Assembly (NCBI RefSeq): GCF_026240905.1
Contig: NZ_JAPEVI010000003.1
Span: forward strand, 4,094,501 to 4,158,500
From: Roseibium salinum
Lineage (GTDB): Bacteria > Pseudomonadota > Alphaproteobacteria > Rhizobiales > Stappiaceae
Direction of reading: 5' to 3'
Length of the DNA: 64,000 nucleotides
Shown here: one piece after another, positions 18,701 to 26,399 of the stretch
Position numbering within the stretch: the first letter of the stretch is position 1
Layout of the letters: every line of letters starts with the position of its first letter
The notes under the pieces: generated by a model
What the model was told of the DNA's origin: nothing
Databases searched by the model: none
The model's input: only the letters and a program-made list of their open reading frames with translations
Program-made: the position numbers and the translations under genes

Positions 18701-20475
18701 GCACGGATCTTCTCCAGATCCTCGTTGGTGAGGATCGGCTGGCGCACTTCCAGGCGCTTGGAGGTCGACATGCCTTCCAGGTCGAAGATGTTCGGGCGCG
18801 GGCCGATGAACGAGACAAGGCTCATCACCAGTTCCTCGCGGATCGGGTCGATCGGCGGGTTGGTGACCTGAGCGAAGTTCTGCTTGAAATAGGTGTAGAG
18901 CAGCTTCGACTTGTCGGAGAGGGCCGAGATCGGCGTGTCCGTGCCCATGGAGCCGATGGCTTCCTGGCCGACCGTCGCCATCGGGGTCATCAGAAGCTTG
19001 ATGTCTTCCTGGGTGTAGCCGAAGGCCTGCTGGCGGTCGAGAAGGCTTTCCCCGGCGACCGGTGCGCGCTGGCGCACGCCCGGAAGATCTTCCAGGACGA
19101 TCTGCGAGCGGTGCAGCCAGTCCTTGTAGGGATTTGCCGTCGACAGTTGACGCTTGATCTCGTCGTCGGAAACGATGCGGCCTTCTTCCAGGTCGATCAG
19201 CAGCATCCTGCCCGGCTGCAGGCGCCACTTGCGGGCGATGCGCTCTTCTTCGACCGGCAGGACACCGACTTCGGAAGACATGATGACGAAATCGTCATTG
19301 GTGACGATGTAGCGCGCCGGGCGCAGGCCGTTGCGGTCCAGCGTCGCGCCGATCTGGCGCCCGTCGGTGAAGGCAACGGCGGCCGGGCCGTCCCACGGCT
19401 CCATCAGGGCGGCGTGATACTCGTAAAAGGCCCTGCGGTTGTCGTCCATCAGCGGGTTGCCGGCCCAGGCTTCCGGGATCAGCATCATGGCCGCATGAGC
19501 AAGCGAGTATCCGCCCATGACCAGGAATTCCAGCGCATTGTCGAAACACGCGGTATCCGACTGGCCTTCATAGGAAATCGGCCAGAGCTTGGAAATGTCG
19601 TCGCCGAGCAGAGCGGAGGAAACCGAGGCCTGACGGGCGGCCATCCAGTTGACGTTGCCGCGCAGCGTATTGATCTCGCCGTTGTGGGCGACCATGCGGT
19701 ACGGGTGCGACAGGTCCCAGGAGGGGAAGGTGTTGGTGGAAAAGCGCTGGTGCACCAGCGCCAGCGCGGAGGTGAACCGCTCGTCCTTCAGGTCGGCATA
19801 ATAGGCGCCGAGCTGGTAGGCCAGGAACATGCCCTTGTAGACGATGGTGCGGCTGGAGAGCGAAACGATATAAAAGCCCTTGCCAACCGCATTGGTCTCG
19901 GCGCGCACCCGGTTGGAGATCACCTTGCGCAGAACATAGAGACGGCGCTCGAACGCGGTCTGGTCGTCGCCGTTGGACTTCCTGATGAAGACCTGGCGGG
20001 AAACCGGTTCGGTGGCGGCAATATCGGCTGCCTTGGACAGGGATGAATTGTCGACCGGCACATCGCGCCAGCCGATCAGCTCCTGGCCTTCTTCCGCGAT
20101 GACACGTTCGACGATTTTCTCGCATGTCGCGCGCAGGTCCGCATCCTGCGGCATGAAGAGGAAGCCGACGCCGTATTCGCCCGGCTGCGGCAGCGTCACG
20201 CCGGCCTTTTCCATTTCGTCCGCAAAGAAGGCGTGTGGAATCTGCACCAGCATGCCGGCACCGTCGCCCATGAGCGGGTCCGCACCGACCGCGCCGCGGT
20301 GGGTCAGGTTCTCCAGAACCTGCAGGCCGTCCGCGATGATCTTGTGCGATTTCTCGCCCTTGAGATGGGTAACGAAGCCGACACCGCAGGCATCGTGCTC
20401 GCGCGACGGATTGTAGAGCCCTTTCTCGGCGGCCGTGCTCAGTCGTTCGGCAAGGGTGGTGGTGGCGGTGTTCAT
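15799..20475 (-). CDS. gltB: Glutamate synthase (NADPH) large subunit
   Basis: Converts glutamine and 2-oxoglutarate to two glutamates; with GltD it assimilates ammonium. The protein (1558 residues from the chosen start) has the Ntn-type glutaminase domain beginning at C30 of ACGVGF (mature N-terminus after propeptide removal), a central domain, the FMN-binding synthase domain with the cysteine cluster of the 3Fe-4S centre ([10 protein letters not shown]) and the C-terminal GXGXG repeat domain. I chose ATG 20475 because GGAGG lies seven bases upstream; longer starts at 20529 and 20595 lack such a site. The TAG stop is at 15799-15801. Confidence 0.96.
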   Translation of the reverse strand: MNTATTTLAERLSTAAEKGLYNPSREHDACGVGFVTHLKGEKSHKIIADGLQVLENLTHRGAVGADPLMGDGAGMLVQIPHAFFADEMEKAGVTLPQPGEYGVGFLFMPQDADLRATCEKIVERVIAEEGQELIGWRDVPVDNSSLSKAADIAATEPVSRQVFIRKSNGDDQTAFERRLYVLRKVISNRVRAETNAVGKGFYIVSLSSRTIVYKGMFLAYQLGAYYADLKDERFTSALALVHQRFSTNTFPSWDLSHPYRMVAHNGEINTLRGNVNWMAARQASVSSALLGDDISKLWPISYEGQSDTACFDNALEFLVMGGYSLAHAAMMLIPEAWAGNPLMDDNRRAFYEYHAALMEPWDGPAAVAFTDGRQIGATLDRNGLRPARYIVTNDDFVIMSSEVGVLPVEEERIARKWRLQPGRMLLIDLEEGRIVSDDEIKRQLSTANPYKDWLHRSQIVLEDLPGVRQRAPVAGESLLDRQQAFGYTQEDIKLLMTPMATVGQEAIGSMGTDTPISALSDKSKLLYTYFKQNFAQVTNPPIDPIREELVMSLVSFIGPRPNIFDLEGMSTSKRLEVRQPILTNEDLEKIRAIGDIADNQFSAKTLDITYNSEKGAAGMEGALSDLCERAEKAVTDGYNIIILSDRMISRSRIAIPALLATAAVHHHLIRKGLRTSVGLVVETGEAREVHHFCVLAGYGAEAINPYLAFETLLSMHMEMDFPEEVDQDEVVWRYIKSIDKGILKVMSKMGISTYQSYCGAQIFDAVGLSSDFVRRYFFGTATMIEGIGLDEVAEETVLRHAEAFGDVAILRRSLDIGGEYAFRNRGESHMWTPSSVATLQHAVRSALPEKYREFAKLVNEESGRYAIRGLFRIKGADEIGRTPIDIDQVESAEDIVKRFVTGAMSFGSISREAHTTLAVAMNRIGGKSNTGEGGEEPERFNPLPDGSMNPQRSAIKQVASGRFGVTTEYLVNSDMIQIKVAQGAKPGEGGQLPGHKVDAVIAKVRHSTPGVGLISPPPHHDIYSIEDLAQLIYDLKNVNPRADISVKLVSEVGVGTVAAGVAKARADHITISGYDGGTGASPLTSIKHAGSPWEIGLAETQQTLVLNGLRSRVALQVDGGLRTGRDVIIGALLGADEFGFSTAPLIAAGCLMMRKCHLNTCPVGIATQDPVLRKRFKGAPEHVINYFFYVAEEVRELMAELGIAKLDQLIGRSDFLDKEAAIDHWKAKGLDFTRIFFQPEAAPEETRWTKRQEHPIVDILDRRLIAAAKPALDDREPTVIDETICSVDRSVGAMLSGEIARRYGHKALKHPDTLKINLKGTAGQAFGAFLARGVTIDLVGDANDYVGKGLSGGKLIVRPPENTRIVPEDSIIVGNTVLYGATEGECYFRGVAGERFAVRNSGAIAVVEGVGDHGCEYMTGGVVVVIGQTGRNFAAGMSGGIAYVLDEEGSFGSRCNLAMVELEPVTEEDDLLEKFHHHGGDIEHKGRVDVSCDMTRHDDERLRQMLAKHLELTGSTKAEAILDDWATYRPKFVKVMPVEYRRALREMEEQRLGMVAAE

Positions 20476-20647
20476 GTCCGCGCCTCCGGCTTGCAAGGCT
20501 GTGCTGGTCGTCAGCTCTGAATTCGTCATATGCGCCCTCACTGTAAACCCCAGTGCCGCCGTGGCCTCAAGCGTCCGGTTCCGTTCGGGTCGCATTCCAT
20601 CAAGAATGCGGCTCGGCGAACCCTGGCTTTCCTGCCTCGGCTCTGTC

Positions 20648-20674
20648 GTTGTATTTACTGCGCCGGTCTGTCAA
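20648..20674 (-). promoter_or_regulatory. Possible sigma70 promoter of gltB
   Basis: On the minus strand a perfect TTGACA (20669-20674) is followed after 15 bases by TACAAC (20648-20653). The spacing is short but tolerable. Transcription would begin about 165 bases before the gltB start. Confidence 0.3.
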
Positions 20675-20960
20675 AACCAACCGTCGCAATGACGCAGCGG
20701 ATGCCCGCTGCCGAAACTTTCCGTCTCGCTATGCTACGAACCCTCTTCGGGACCCGCGCTGGTCAACCTGATCGCCGTTTGCAGACCGGTCGTGGTGCCA
20801 GTCTGCAATCTCGCGGTAATTGGGACAGTATCCCTGTCCTAATTCCGGCGCGACCATGACAGATTTCTCAGCCAGGGGCAAGAGTGTTTCTTCATGCCGC
20901 TATTATAGTTGTTTCGCGGGGAAAGTGCCAATCGTCCGGAAAGGTCGAAATCAGCCGGTT
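20675..20960. other. Intergenic region between divergent gltB and bufA, no gene seen
   Basis: This stretch between the two divergent promoters holds no ORF with a ribosome site or familiar sequence. It is the upstream regulatory space for glutamate synthase and the bufferin operon. Base composition is slightly richer in A/T toward the right end. Confidence 0.5.
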
Positions 20961-20989
20961 TTGAGAAACAATCTTGCGTCCGTTAAAAT
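20961..20989 (+). promoter_or_regulatory. Sigma70-like promoter of the bufferin operon
   Basis: TTGAGA (20961-20966), a 17-base spacer, then TAAAAT (20984-20989), close to the TTGACA/TATAAT consensus with ideal spacing. It lies about 145 bases upstream of the bufA start, leaving a leader of roughly 135 bases. Confidence 0.6.
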
Positions 20990-21133
20990 TTTCTCGTGCA
21001 GCACTCGCAAAAGGGTAACGTCCGTTTGATTTCCTATTTATCGTCAGGACGCTCATGTAATTTCGTGTGCCTCGCTTCTTTGGAAAGGCGATGGCTCAGG
21101 GGTGAATTCGAGGAACGACCAAAGGAGTTCGAG

Positions 21134-21430
21134 ATGAAACATATGGCTATGTCCGCAGCGATCGTCGCCGGCGCAGTAGCAACGGCAGTTGCCGGTTTGC
21201 AGACGACACCGGCTCAAGCGGAGGCGAAGGAAAAGTGCTACGGCGTTTCCCTGAAAGGCCAGAACGACTGCAAGGCCGGTCCGGGCACCACCTGCGCCGG
21301 GACATCCACCATCGACTATCAGGGCAATGCCTGGACCCTGGTTCCCAAGGGCACCTGCGAGACCATGGAACTGCCGGGTGACCGTCATGGCTCCCTGACA
21401 GAGCTCAAGCGTGATCTGCCGGAAACTTAA
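21134..21430 (+). CDS. bufA1: BufA1-family bufferin precursor peptide (DUF2282 type)
   Basis: Exported small protein, 98 residues. The signal peptide ([22 protein letters not shown]) is probably cleaved after A29. The mature part carries exactly four cysteines, C35, C46, C54 and C75, in the family context [33 protein letters not shown] and PKGTC. In described bufferins such cysteines are converted by an MNIO enzyme into copper-binding thiooxazole groups, and the peptide acts as a periplasmic copper buffer. ATG 21134 has an AAAGGAG site. The MNIO enzyme, its partner and a DoxX protein follow directly. The copper role is family knowledge, not shown here. Confidence 0.85.
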   Translation: MKHMAMSAAIVAGAVATAVAGLQTTPAQAEAKEKCYGVSLKGQNDCKAGPGTTCAGTSTIDYQGNAWTLVPKGTCETMELPGDRHGSLTELKRDLPET

Positions 21431-21578
21431 AATCCGGTCAGCTTGTAGCCGCGGCGGCGGCGCTTCCGCCGGTCAGGCGGTCGGAACGCCGCCCGCCCGG
21501 GGCCGGACCAAAGGATTGAATGCAGCACGTTCGATTTGATGCCGGATCCCGACTGATCCTTGCCATCCGGAGCATGCC

Positions 21579-22478
21579 ATGCCTCCCCAGACCATTGCCC
21601 AGACACATCCGCGCATTGGCGCCGACATCCCCGCACGCGCCGGCACCGGGCTGAAGCCGGAGCATGCTGCCGAAATTCTGGAAACGCGTGCGAATGTCGG
21701 CTTCTTCGAGGTCCATGCGGAAAACTACATGGGGGCAGGCGGTCCGCCGCACCGGCAACTGGAAGCCATCCGGCGGGACTATCCGCTCTCCCTCCACGGC
21801 GTCGGTCTTTCCATCGGCGGCGAAGGGCCGCTGGACAAGGACCACCTTGCCCGGCTTGCCGGACTGAACAAGCGCTATGAACCGGGCCTCTTTTCCGAGC
21901 ACCTGGCCTGGTCGACCCATGATACCGCCTATTACAACGATCTTCTGCCGGTGCCCTACGACGAGGCGACGCTTCAGCGGGTGTGCGATCATATCGACGA
22001 AGTGCAGGAGACCGTCGGCCGCAGGATGCTCCTGGAAAACCCCTCCACCTATGTCGCGTTCGAGCAAAGCACGATGGGCGAGCTGGATTTCCTGAAAGAG
22101 GTCACGCGCCGGACCGGTTGCGGACTGCTGCTCGACATCAACAACGTCTTTGTCTCCTGCACCAATCATCAGCGCTCCGCGGACGGCTATCTTGCGGAGT
22201 TTCCCATGGCGGCGGTCGGCGAACTGCATCTGGGCGGTCACGCTCCGGACACGGACGATGACGGCCGGCCGCTGCTGATCGATGCCCACGACCGGGAAGT
22301 GGATCAGGCGGTCTGGGCGCTTTATGAGCGCGTCATCGACACCCACGGGGCGCTGCCGACGCTGATCGAGTGGGACAATGACGTCCCGGCCTGGCCGGTC
22401 CTGATGGCTGAAGCCGAGGCCGCGGACCGGATCCTGTCCCGGCGGGACGTGAAACCGGCCGTGAGGCGTGCGGTCTGA
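21579..22478 (+). CDS. bufB: MNIO-family oxidase (DUF692), bufferin-modifying enzyme BufB
   Basis: Multinuclear non-heme iron-dependent oxidase expected to modify cysteines of the preceding BufA peptide, 299 residues in a TIM-barrel fold. Likely metal ligands are visible in order: [49 protein letters not shown] and LIEWDND. It starts 148 bases after bufA; the gap contains a GC-rich hairpin candidate that could lower expression relative to bufA. Its stop is followed one base later by the bufC start, so translational coupling is likely. Confidence 0.9.
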   Translation: MPPQTIAQTHPRIGADIPARAGTGLKPEHAAEILETRANVGFFEVHAENYMGAGGPPHRQLEAIRRDYPLSLHGVGLSIGGEGPLDKDHLARLAGLNKRYEPGLFSEHLAWSTHDTAYYNDLLPVPYDEATLQRVCDHIDEVQETVGRRMLLENPSTYVAFEQSTMGELDFLKEVTRRTGCGLLLDINNVFVSCTNHQRSADGYLAEFPMAAVGELHLGGHAPDTDDDGRPLLIDAHDREVDQAVWALYERVIDTHGALPTLIEWDNDVPAWPVLMAEAEAADRILSRRDVKPAVRRAV

Positions 22479-22479
22479 G

Positions 22480-23256
22480 ATGAGCGCGCGAAACCCCTCT
22501 GCGCGGGTCGGCTCGCTGGAGTTCAGCCGGGCACTGCTCGATCCTCAAGCCGCGGCGCCGGCCGGGCTGATCGGGCCCGACGGCAAAGCGGCGCCCAAGC
22601 GCTTCAACGTCTACCGCAACAATGTCATCGTCAGCCTGTGCGAAGCGCTGGGGCAGACGTTTCCGGCGATAAGGACTCTCCTCGGCGAAGACTATTTCGA
22701 TGCGCTCGCCCGGGCCTTCGCGGCAAAGCATCCGCCCGCCTCTCCGGTCCTTATCTGGTATGGCTGTGAGTTTGCCGCTTTCGTCGAATGCTTTCCGCCG
22801 CTTGCGGCCTATCCCTATCTTGCCGACGTGGCGCGGGTGGAATGGGCCTGGCTGCAGGCCTATCACGCTGAGGACGCCGCCCCGCTGAACCCGGCCGCGC
22901 TCGGCGCAGTCGCTCCGGACGTTGTCGCCGGGATCCGCTTCAATCGACATCCGGCCGCGGCCGTCATCGCCTCGAAATGGCCGGTGCTGGATCTCGTGCG
23001 GGCCAACAGGTTCGACGGCGGGCAGGGCGGTAGCATCGATCTCGGCACCCCGCAGGCGGTTCTGGTCACCCGCCCGGATCTTGACGTTGAGCTGCGCCTG
23101 TTGCGGCCGGGCGGGGGTGAATTCCTGAACACCCTGTTCGAAGGAAGTTCACTGGGCGAGGCCGCGGCTTTCGCACAGGAAAGTGCCGGGGAATTTTCGC
23201 TGGCCGATTGTTTATCTGATAGCCTTTCGAGCGGTGCTTTCACCGCCATTCAATAA
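22480..23256 (+). CDS. bufC: BufC-like partner of the MNIO enzyme (DUF2063, putative DNA-binding-domain family)
   Basis: The 258-residue protein matches the two-part DUF2063 layout: an N-terminal helical domain (SRALLDPQ...FNVYRNNVIVSLCEALGQTFPAIRTLLGEDYFDALARAFA) and a C-terminal alpha/beta domain (WAWLQAYHAED...). In MNIO operons this protein recruits the precursor peptide to the enzyme and is not a transcription factor, despite the family name. ATG 22480 was chosen; it is separated from the bufB stop by one base, while a GTG at 22468 overlaps bufB. Its C-terminus is followed after 13 bases by the DoxX gene. Confidence 0.85.
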   Translation: MSARNPSARVGSLEFSRALLDPQAAAPAGLIGPDGKAAPKRFNVYRNNVIVSLCEALGQTFPAIRTLLGEDYFDALARAFAAKHPPASPVLIWYGCEFAAFVECFPPLAAYPYLADVARVEWAWLQAYHAEDAAPLNPAALGAVAPDVVAGIRFNRHPAAAVIASKWPVLDLVRANRFDGGQGGSIDLGTPQAVLVTRPDLDVELRLLRPGGGEFLNTLFEGSSLGEAAAFAQESAGEFSLADCLSDSLSSGAFTAIQ

Positions 23257-23269
23257 TAAGGGGGACTTG

Positions 23270-23854
23270 ATGGGCGCGCTGATTGGTTTTTTCACGAGAT
23301 TGTACACGCTGGTATTCGGTGGGCTTGAACGCCTGACCAACGGCTGGTTCCTGGGGCTTGCAGCCCGCTTTATTTTCGCGGCCGTCCTGCTGCAGTTCTT
23401 CTGGAATTCCGCGCTGACGAAGATCGGCGGAAACATCATGAACATCTTCACGCCGACCGCCGGTGCCTATGCGCAGATGCTGCCGAAGATGATGGAACAG
23501 GTCAGCTACGATACCAGTCAGATCGCGTTCTTTCCTTATGGCCTGATGGTCCTGCTCGGCACCTGGGGCGAATTCATTCTGCCGGCCATGGTTGTGATCG
23601 GTCTTTTCACGCGCTTTGCAAGCCTGGGCATGATCGTCTTCATCATGGTGATGACCTATGTCGACATCTACGGGCACGGAGCCGACGCCAAGACCATCGG
23701 GGCGCTCTTCGACGGCGAGCCCTATGCGATCATCGCCGATGACCGTCTGCTGTGGATCTTCCTGCTTCTGGTGCCGACGCTGAAGGGGCCGGGGGTTTTC
23801 TCCCTCGACTGGCTGCTGGGACGCTACTACCGCAGGCGCGAAATGTATTACTAG
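23270..23854 (+). CDS. DoxX-family membrane protein (fourth gene of the bufferin operon)
   Basis: Integral membrane protein, 194 residues, with about four hydrophobic helices (AARFIFAAVLLQFFWNSAL, FPYGLMVLLGTWGEFILPAMVVIGLF, MIVFIMVMTYVDIYG, LLWIFLLLVPTLKG). DoxX proteins are frequent members of bufferin operons; the function there is unknown, perhaps electron supply or membrane redox. ATG 23270 has a GGGGG-type site, and the preceding bufC stop lies 13 bases away. It ends the operon, followed by a strong hairpin. Confidence 0.88.
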   Translation: MGALIGFFTRLYTLVFGGLERLTNGWFLGLAARFIFAAVLLQFFWNSALTKIGGNIMNIFTPTAGAYAQMLPKMMEQVSYDTSQIAFFPYGLMVLLGTWGEFILPAMVVIGLFTRFASLGMIVFIMVMTYVDIYGHGADAKTIGALFDGEPYAIIADDRLLWIFLLLVPTLKGPGVFSLDWLLGRYYRRREMYY

Positions 23855-23858
23855 GATC

Positions 23859-23893
23859 GATCTTCGGACCGGCCTGCCGCCGGTCCGAAGATC
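23859..23893 (+). terminator. Strong hairpin after the bufferin operon
   Basis: GATCTTCGGACCGGC (23859-23873), loop CTGCC, then the perfect complement (23879-23893), a 15-bp stem. There is no T run, so it may stabilise mRNA or need Rho, but it cleanly marks the operon end. Confidence 0.6.
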
Positions 23894-23947
23894 GCCCCGG
23901 GCAGAAATCCGGTTGCGGGCCGGCCGGGCTGGTGCTTAAACCGGGGC

Positions 23948-25006
23948 ATGAATTTCGCAAGCGACAATTGGGCGGGTGCGGCTCCGGCGGTGATGTCGGC
24001 GCTGGCCCGCCATAATTCCGGGTTTTCGCCGGCCTATGGCGCGGACCCGCTGACCGACCGGATCTCCGAACGGTTCAACGATATCTTCGAACGGGAGGTC
24101 GCGGTCTATTTCGTGGCGACCGGCTCGGCGGCCAATTCCCTGGCTCTGTCGGCCTATGCAAGGCCCGGTGGCGTGATCTTCTGCCAGAACGATGCTCATA
24201 TCCGCGTCGACGAATGCAACTGCCCGGAGTTCATGACCGGCGGCGGCAAGCTGGTCGGCATTGCGGGGCCGGACGGGAAGCTGACGCCGGACGGACTGCG
24301 TGAGGCGCTCCAGGCGTTTCCCGATGGCGTGGTGCATCACGGCCAGGCCGCGTCCGTGTCGATCAGCCAGGCAACGGAAAGCGGCACGGTCTATACGCTG
24401 GATGAAATCGCGGCGATCAGGGAGGCAGCGCAAGCGCGGTCGCTCCCGCTCCACATGGATGGTGCCCGCTTCGCCAATGCGCTCGTCACGCTCGGCTGTT
24501 CGCCCGCCGACATGACCTGGAAGGCCGGGGTGGACGTCCTCTCCTTCGGTGCCACCAAGAACGGCTGCTGGTGTGCGGAAGCCGTGGTCTTCTTCGATCC
24601 GGAAGCGGCAAGGGGCTTTGAATACCTGCGCAAGCGCGCCGGGCACCTGTTTTCAAAGAGCCGCTTTGTCGCGGCGCAGTTCGACGGTTATTTCGAAGAG
24701 GACGGCTGGCTGGCAACCGCGGCCCACGCCAACGAGATGGCGTCAACGATTGCCGAAGGCATCCGGGCCGCGGGCGGCCGGACCGCCTGGCCTGTGGAGG
24801 CCAACGAGGTGTTCCCGATCTTGAAGCGCAGCCGCTTCCAGGCACTGGAGGCGGCCGGTGCCAGGCTCTATGAATGGCCCGCCACGGATCTGGCCGCGAC
24901 CATTGCGCCGTCCGAAGACGAAGTCTGCCTGCGCATGGTCACGAGCTTTGCGACCACAGAGGCCGAAGTGGAGGCGTTCCTGAGCACTCTTGCGGGTGCT
25001 GCCTGA
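23948..25006 (+). CDS. ltaE: Low-specificity L-threonine aldolase family enzyme
   Basis: PLP enzyme of the beta-eliminating lyase group that cleaves L-threonine and related beta-hydroxy amino acids to glycine and an aldehyde, 352 residues. The PLP lysine is K204 in SFGATKNG, and the aspartate that pairs with PLP nitrogen lies in HMDGAR (169-174). SDNWAGAAP opens the protein as in family members. There is 54 bases of space after the bufferin hairpin, so it is probably transcribed separately. Confidence 0.88.
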   Translation: MNFASDNWAGAAPAVMSALARHNSGFSPAYGADPLTDRISERFNDIFEREVAVYFVATGSAANSLALSAYARPGGVIFCQNDAHIRVDECNCPEFMTGGGKLVGIAGPDGKLTPDGLREALQAFPDGVVHHGQAASVSISQATESGTVYTLDEIAAIREAAQARSLPLHMDGARFANALVTLGCSPADMTWKAGVDVLSFGATKNGCWCAEAVVFFDPEAARGFEYLRKRAGHLFSKSRFVAAQFDGYFEEDGWLATAAHANEMASTIAEGIRAAGGRTAWPVEANEVFPILKRSRFQALEAAGARLYEWPATDLAATIAPSEDEVCLRMVTSFATTEAEVEAFLSTLAGAA

Positions 25007-25008
25007 CG

Positions 25009-25036
25009 AAAAAGGGCGCCTGAAATCAGGCGCCCC
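25009..25036 (-). terminator. Terminator for the hsp20 gene, shared with ltaE
   Basis: GGGCGCCTGA-AA-TCAGGCGCCC is a perfect 10-bp stem. On the minus strand it is followed by TTTTT (25009-25013), a classic intrinsic terminator for the leftward hsp20 gene. It also lies just after the ltaE stop. Confidence 0.75.
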
Positions 25037-25076
25037 GCTGTAGCAGTTTCAGGCTGTGAAGGCCCGTGAGTGAGCC

Positions 25077-25523
25077 TTAATTGACGGCCGATTCGATCTG
25101 CTTGGTTTCACCAGTCGTGATATCGATCTTGCGCGGCTTCATGGCTTCGGGAAGCTCGCGGACGAGATCGACATGCAGCAGGCCGTTTTCCAGGCTGGCA
25201 CCTTCCACGCGCACGTGTTCGGCAAGCTGGAAGCGGCGCTCGAAGGTGCGCGATGCGATGCCGCGATACAGGATTTCGCGGTCGTCATTTTCATCGGCCT
25301 TCTCACCCTTGATGGCGAGAACGTGTTCTTTAGCCTCCACTGAAAGTTCAGCTTCGGTGAAGCCGGCTACCGCCATGGTGATGCGGTAGGCGTTTTCGCC
25401 GGTCCGTTCAATGTTGTAGGGCGGATAGGCGGGAACTTCGCTGCTGGCGTTGTCCAGCAACGAGAAAAGACGGTCGAACCCGACGGTGGACCGGTAAAGC
25501 GGAGAAAAGTCGAAGTGACGCAT
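25077..25523 (-). CDS. Small heat-shock protein, Hsp20/IbpA family
   Basis: ATP-independent holdase that binds unfolding proteins during heat stress, 148 residues. It opens MRHFDFSPLYRSTVGFDRLF like rhizobial IbpA/HspA proteins, has the alpha-crystallin domain about 35-130 (ENAYRITMAVAGF, VLAIKGEK, ERRFQLAEHV, GLLHVDLVRELPE) and a short C-terminal tail. The roughly 100-base leader looks like a ROSE-type RNA thermometer, and a sigma32-like promoter is upstream, so heat induction at two levels is likely. Confidence 0.92.
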   Translation of the reverse strand: MRHFDFSPLYRSTVGFDRLFSLLDNASSEVPAYPPYNIERTGENAYRITMAVAGFTEAELSVEAKEHVLAIKGEKADENDDREILYRGIASRTFERRFQLAEHVRVEGASLENGLLHVDLVRELPEAMKPRKIDITTGETKQIESAVN

Positions 25524-25625
25524 GTGTCTGTCCTCTCTTGAGCAACGGATACTTCACTGATTTTGCGTTCCTCAGGTCCCCCGTTTGGCGGGACCGGAAT
25601 GCTGTGCAGACCCGTGGTTGGCGCC
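25524..25625 (-). ncRNA. Probable ROSE-like RNA thermometer in the hsp20 leader
   Basis: ROSE elements in rhizobial small heat-shock genes mask the ribosome site with a short 3' hairpin containing a UUGCU strand opposite AGGA. Reading the minus strand just before the ATG, TTGCT (25541-25545) is followed after six bases by AGAGGA (AGGA 25531-25534) and the start at 25523. A GC-rich hairpin candidate (GGTCCCGCC...) lies further upstream. Boundaries are approximate and no folding was computed. Confidence 0.55.
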
Positions 25626-25631
25626 TGCAAA

Positions 25632-25664
25632 CCAAAGGTGGGAATTTGAATTTTTCTTTTCAAG
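25632..25664 (-). promoter_or_regulatory. Possible sigma32 (RpoH) promoter of hsp20
   Basis: On the minus strand CTTGAAAA (25657-25664) is followed after about 13 bases by a TCCCACCTT-type minus-10 (25632-25643). This resembles the CTTGAAA...CCCCAT heat-shock promoter, and it is placed about 110 bases before the start codon. Confidence 0.45.
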
Positions 25665-25806
25665 AGGGCGGAGACCGGCCTGCTGCGGCCCGGGGCCGCG
25701 AAGATGAACGGCAGATGAATAAGAGCTTCCGGTCCCGTTCAAGGACCCTGGTGCATCTTCCCGTCAACGTCAGCGCGGTGCTGACCGCAATGACAGGAGA
25801 ACGAAG

Positions 25807-26241
25807 ATGTTCGCTCGCTTTTCAAAACTTTCCCGCCCGATTGCCGGCGCTGTCCTGATGGTCACAGCCGGCATCATGCAACCGGCCGCCGCTGCCCCAC
25901 TGGCCGGCATGTTTCACGCTCAAGTCCCGCAGTCGGAAATGACCGTTCAGGTCGATCACCGGCGGGACCGTGACCACAGGCCGGGCTACGGCAGGCACGG
26001 AGGCCGCTGGGGTCGTCATCATGCGCTCGGGCCGCGCGAGATCAGCCGCAGCCTGCGTCACCGCGGGTTTCACGCGATCCGCATCGTCGACCGCCGTGGC
26101 CCTATGTATATCGTGATGGCGCGGGGATGGGACAGGAGGCCGGTGCGGCTGGTGGTCGATTCCCGCACGGCCCATATCGTTCGCGTCCACCCGATAGGCC
26201 GGCGTGGCGGCAGCCACTTCGAGTGGCAATTCCGCTTCTAG
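25807..26241 (+). CDS. Exported His/Arg-rich protein, function unknown (PepSY-like C-terminal fold)
   Basis: A 144-residue protein with a signal peptide (hydrophobic GAVLMVTAGIMQPAAAAP, cleavage near residue 30). The next stretch is packed with His, Arg and Asp (HRRDRDHRPGYGRHGG), then a beta-alpha-beta region (ISRSLRHRGFHAIRIVDRRG, YIVMARGWD, VRLVVDSRTAHIVRVHPIG) with PepSY-like character. A ribosome site (AGGAGA) precedes ATG 25807. I do not recognise a family with certainty. The His-rich part could bind metal, but that is speculation. Confidence 0.6.
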   Translation: MFARFSKLSRPIAGAVLMVTAGIMQPAAAAPLAGMFHAQVPQSEMTVQVDHRRDRDHRPGYGRHGGRWGRHHALGPREISRSLRHRGFHAIRIVDRRGPMYIVMARGWDRRPVRLVVDSRTAHIVRVHPIGRRGGSHFEWQFRF

Positions 26242-26285
26242 GGCGTTCAGACTGACTCCGGCGCCCCGAGGTAACCGGATCTTTC

Positions 26286-26313
26286 CAGGCCGGTTCCATG
26301 ATGGACCGGCCTG
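26286..26313 (+). terminator. Hairpin after the His-rich exported protein
   Basis: CAGGCCGGTTCCA / TGGACCGGCCTG forms a 12-bp stem with one bulged T and a TGA loop. There is no T run, so it is a weak terminator or mRNA-stabilising hairpin. Confidence 0.45.
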
Positions 26314-26399
26314 AAGTCTGTTGTGGGCCTGCCGGAAGCCCGCTATCACAGGGTGTCGCCTCATGATGCGGGGCGATACAGCTGTTTAATCGGAATGCC

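Noticed and set aside
16546..20046. 1166-codon open frame on the plus strand opposite gltB
   Set aside because: It is the antisense of a highly conserved large enzyme; stop codons are rare here only because of GC-rich codon bias.
21015..21050. GTAAC...CGTC pair as an ECF-sigma promoter for bufA
   Set aside because: Spacing between the two boxes is about 22 bases, too long for ECF promoters, and a better sigma70-like pair is just upstream.
22468..22479. GTG start for bufC twelve bases earlier
   Set aside because: It lies inside bufB with no ribosome site; ATG 22480 immediately after the bufB stop is more natural.
25538..25858. 106-codon frame overlapping the hsp20 leader and the His-rich protein
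   Set aside because: It runs antisense through the thermometer region, has no ribosome site and overlaps the better-supported gene starting at 25807.
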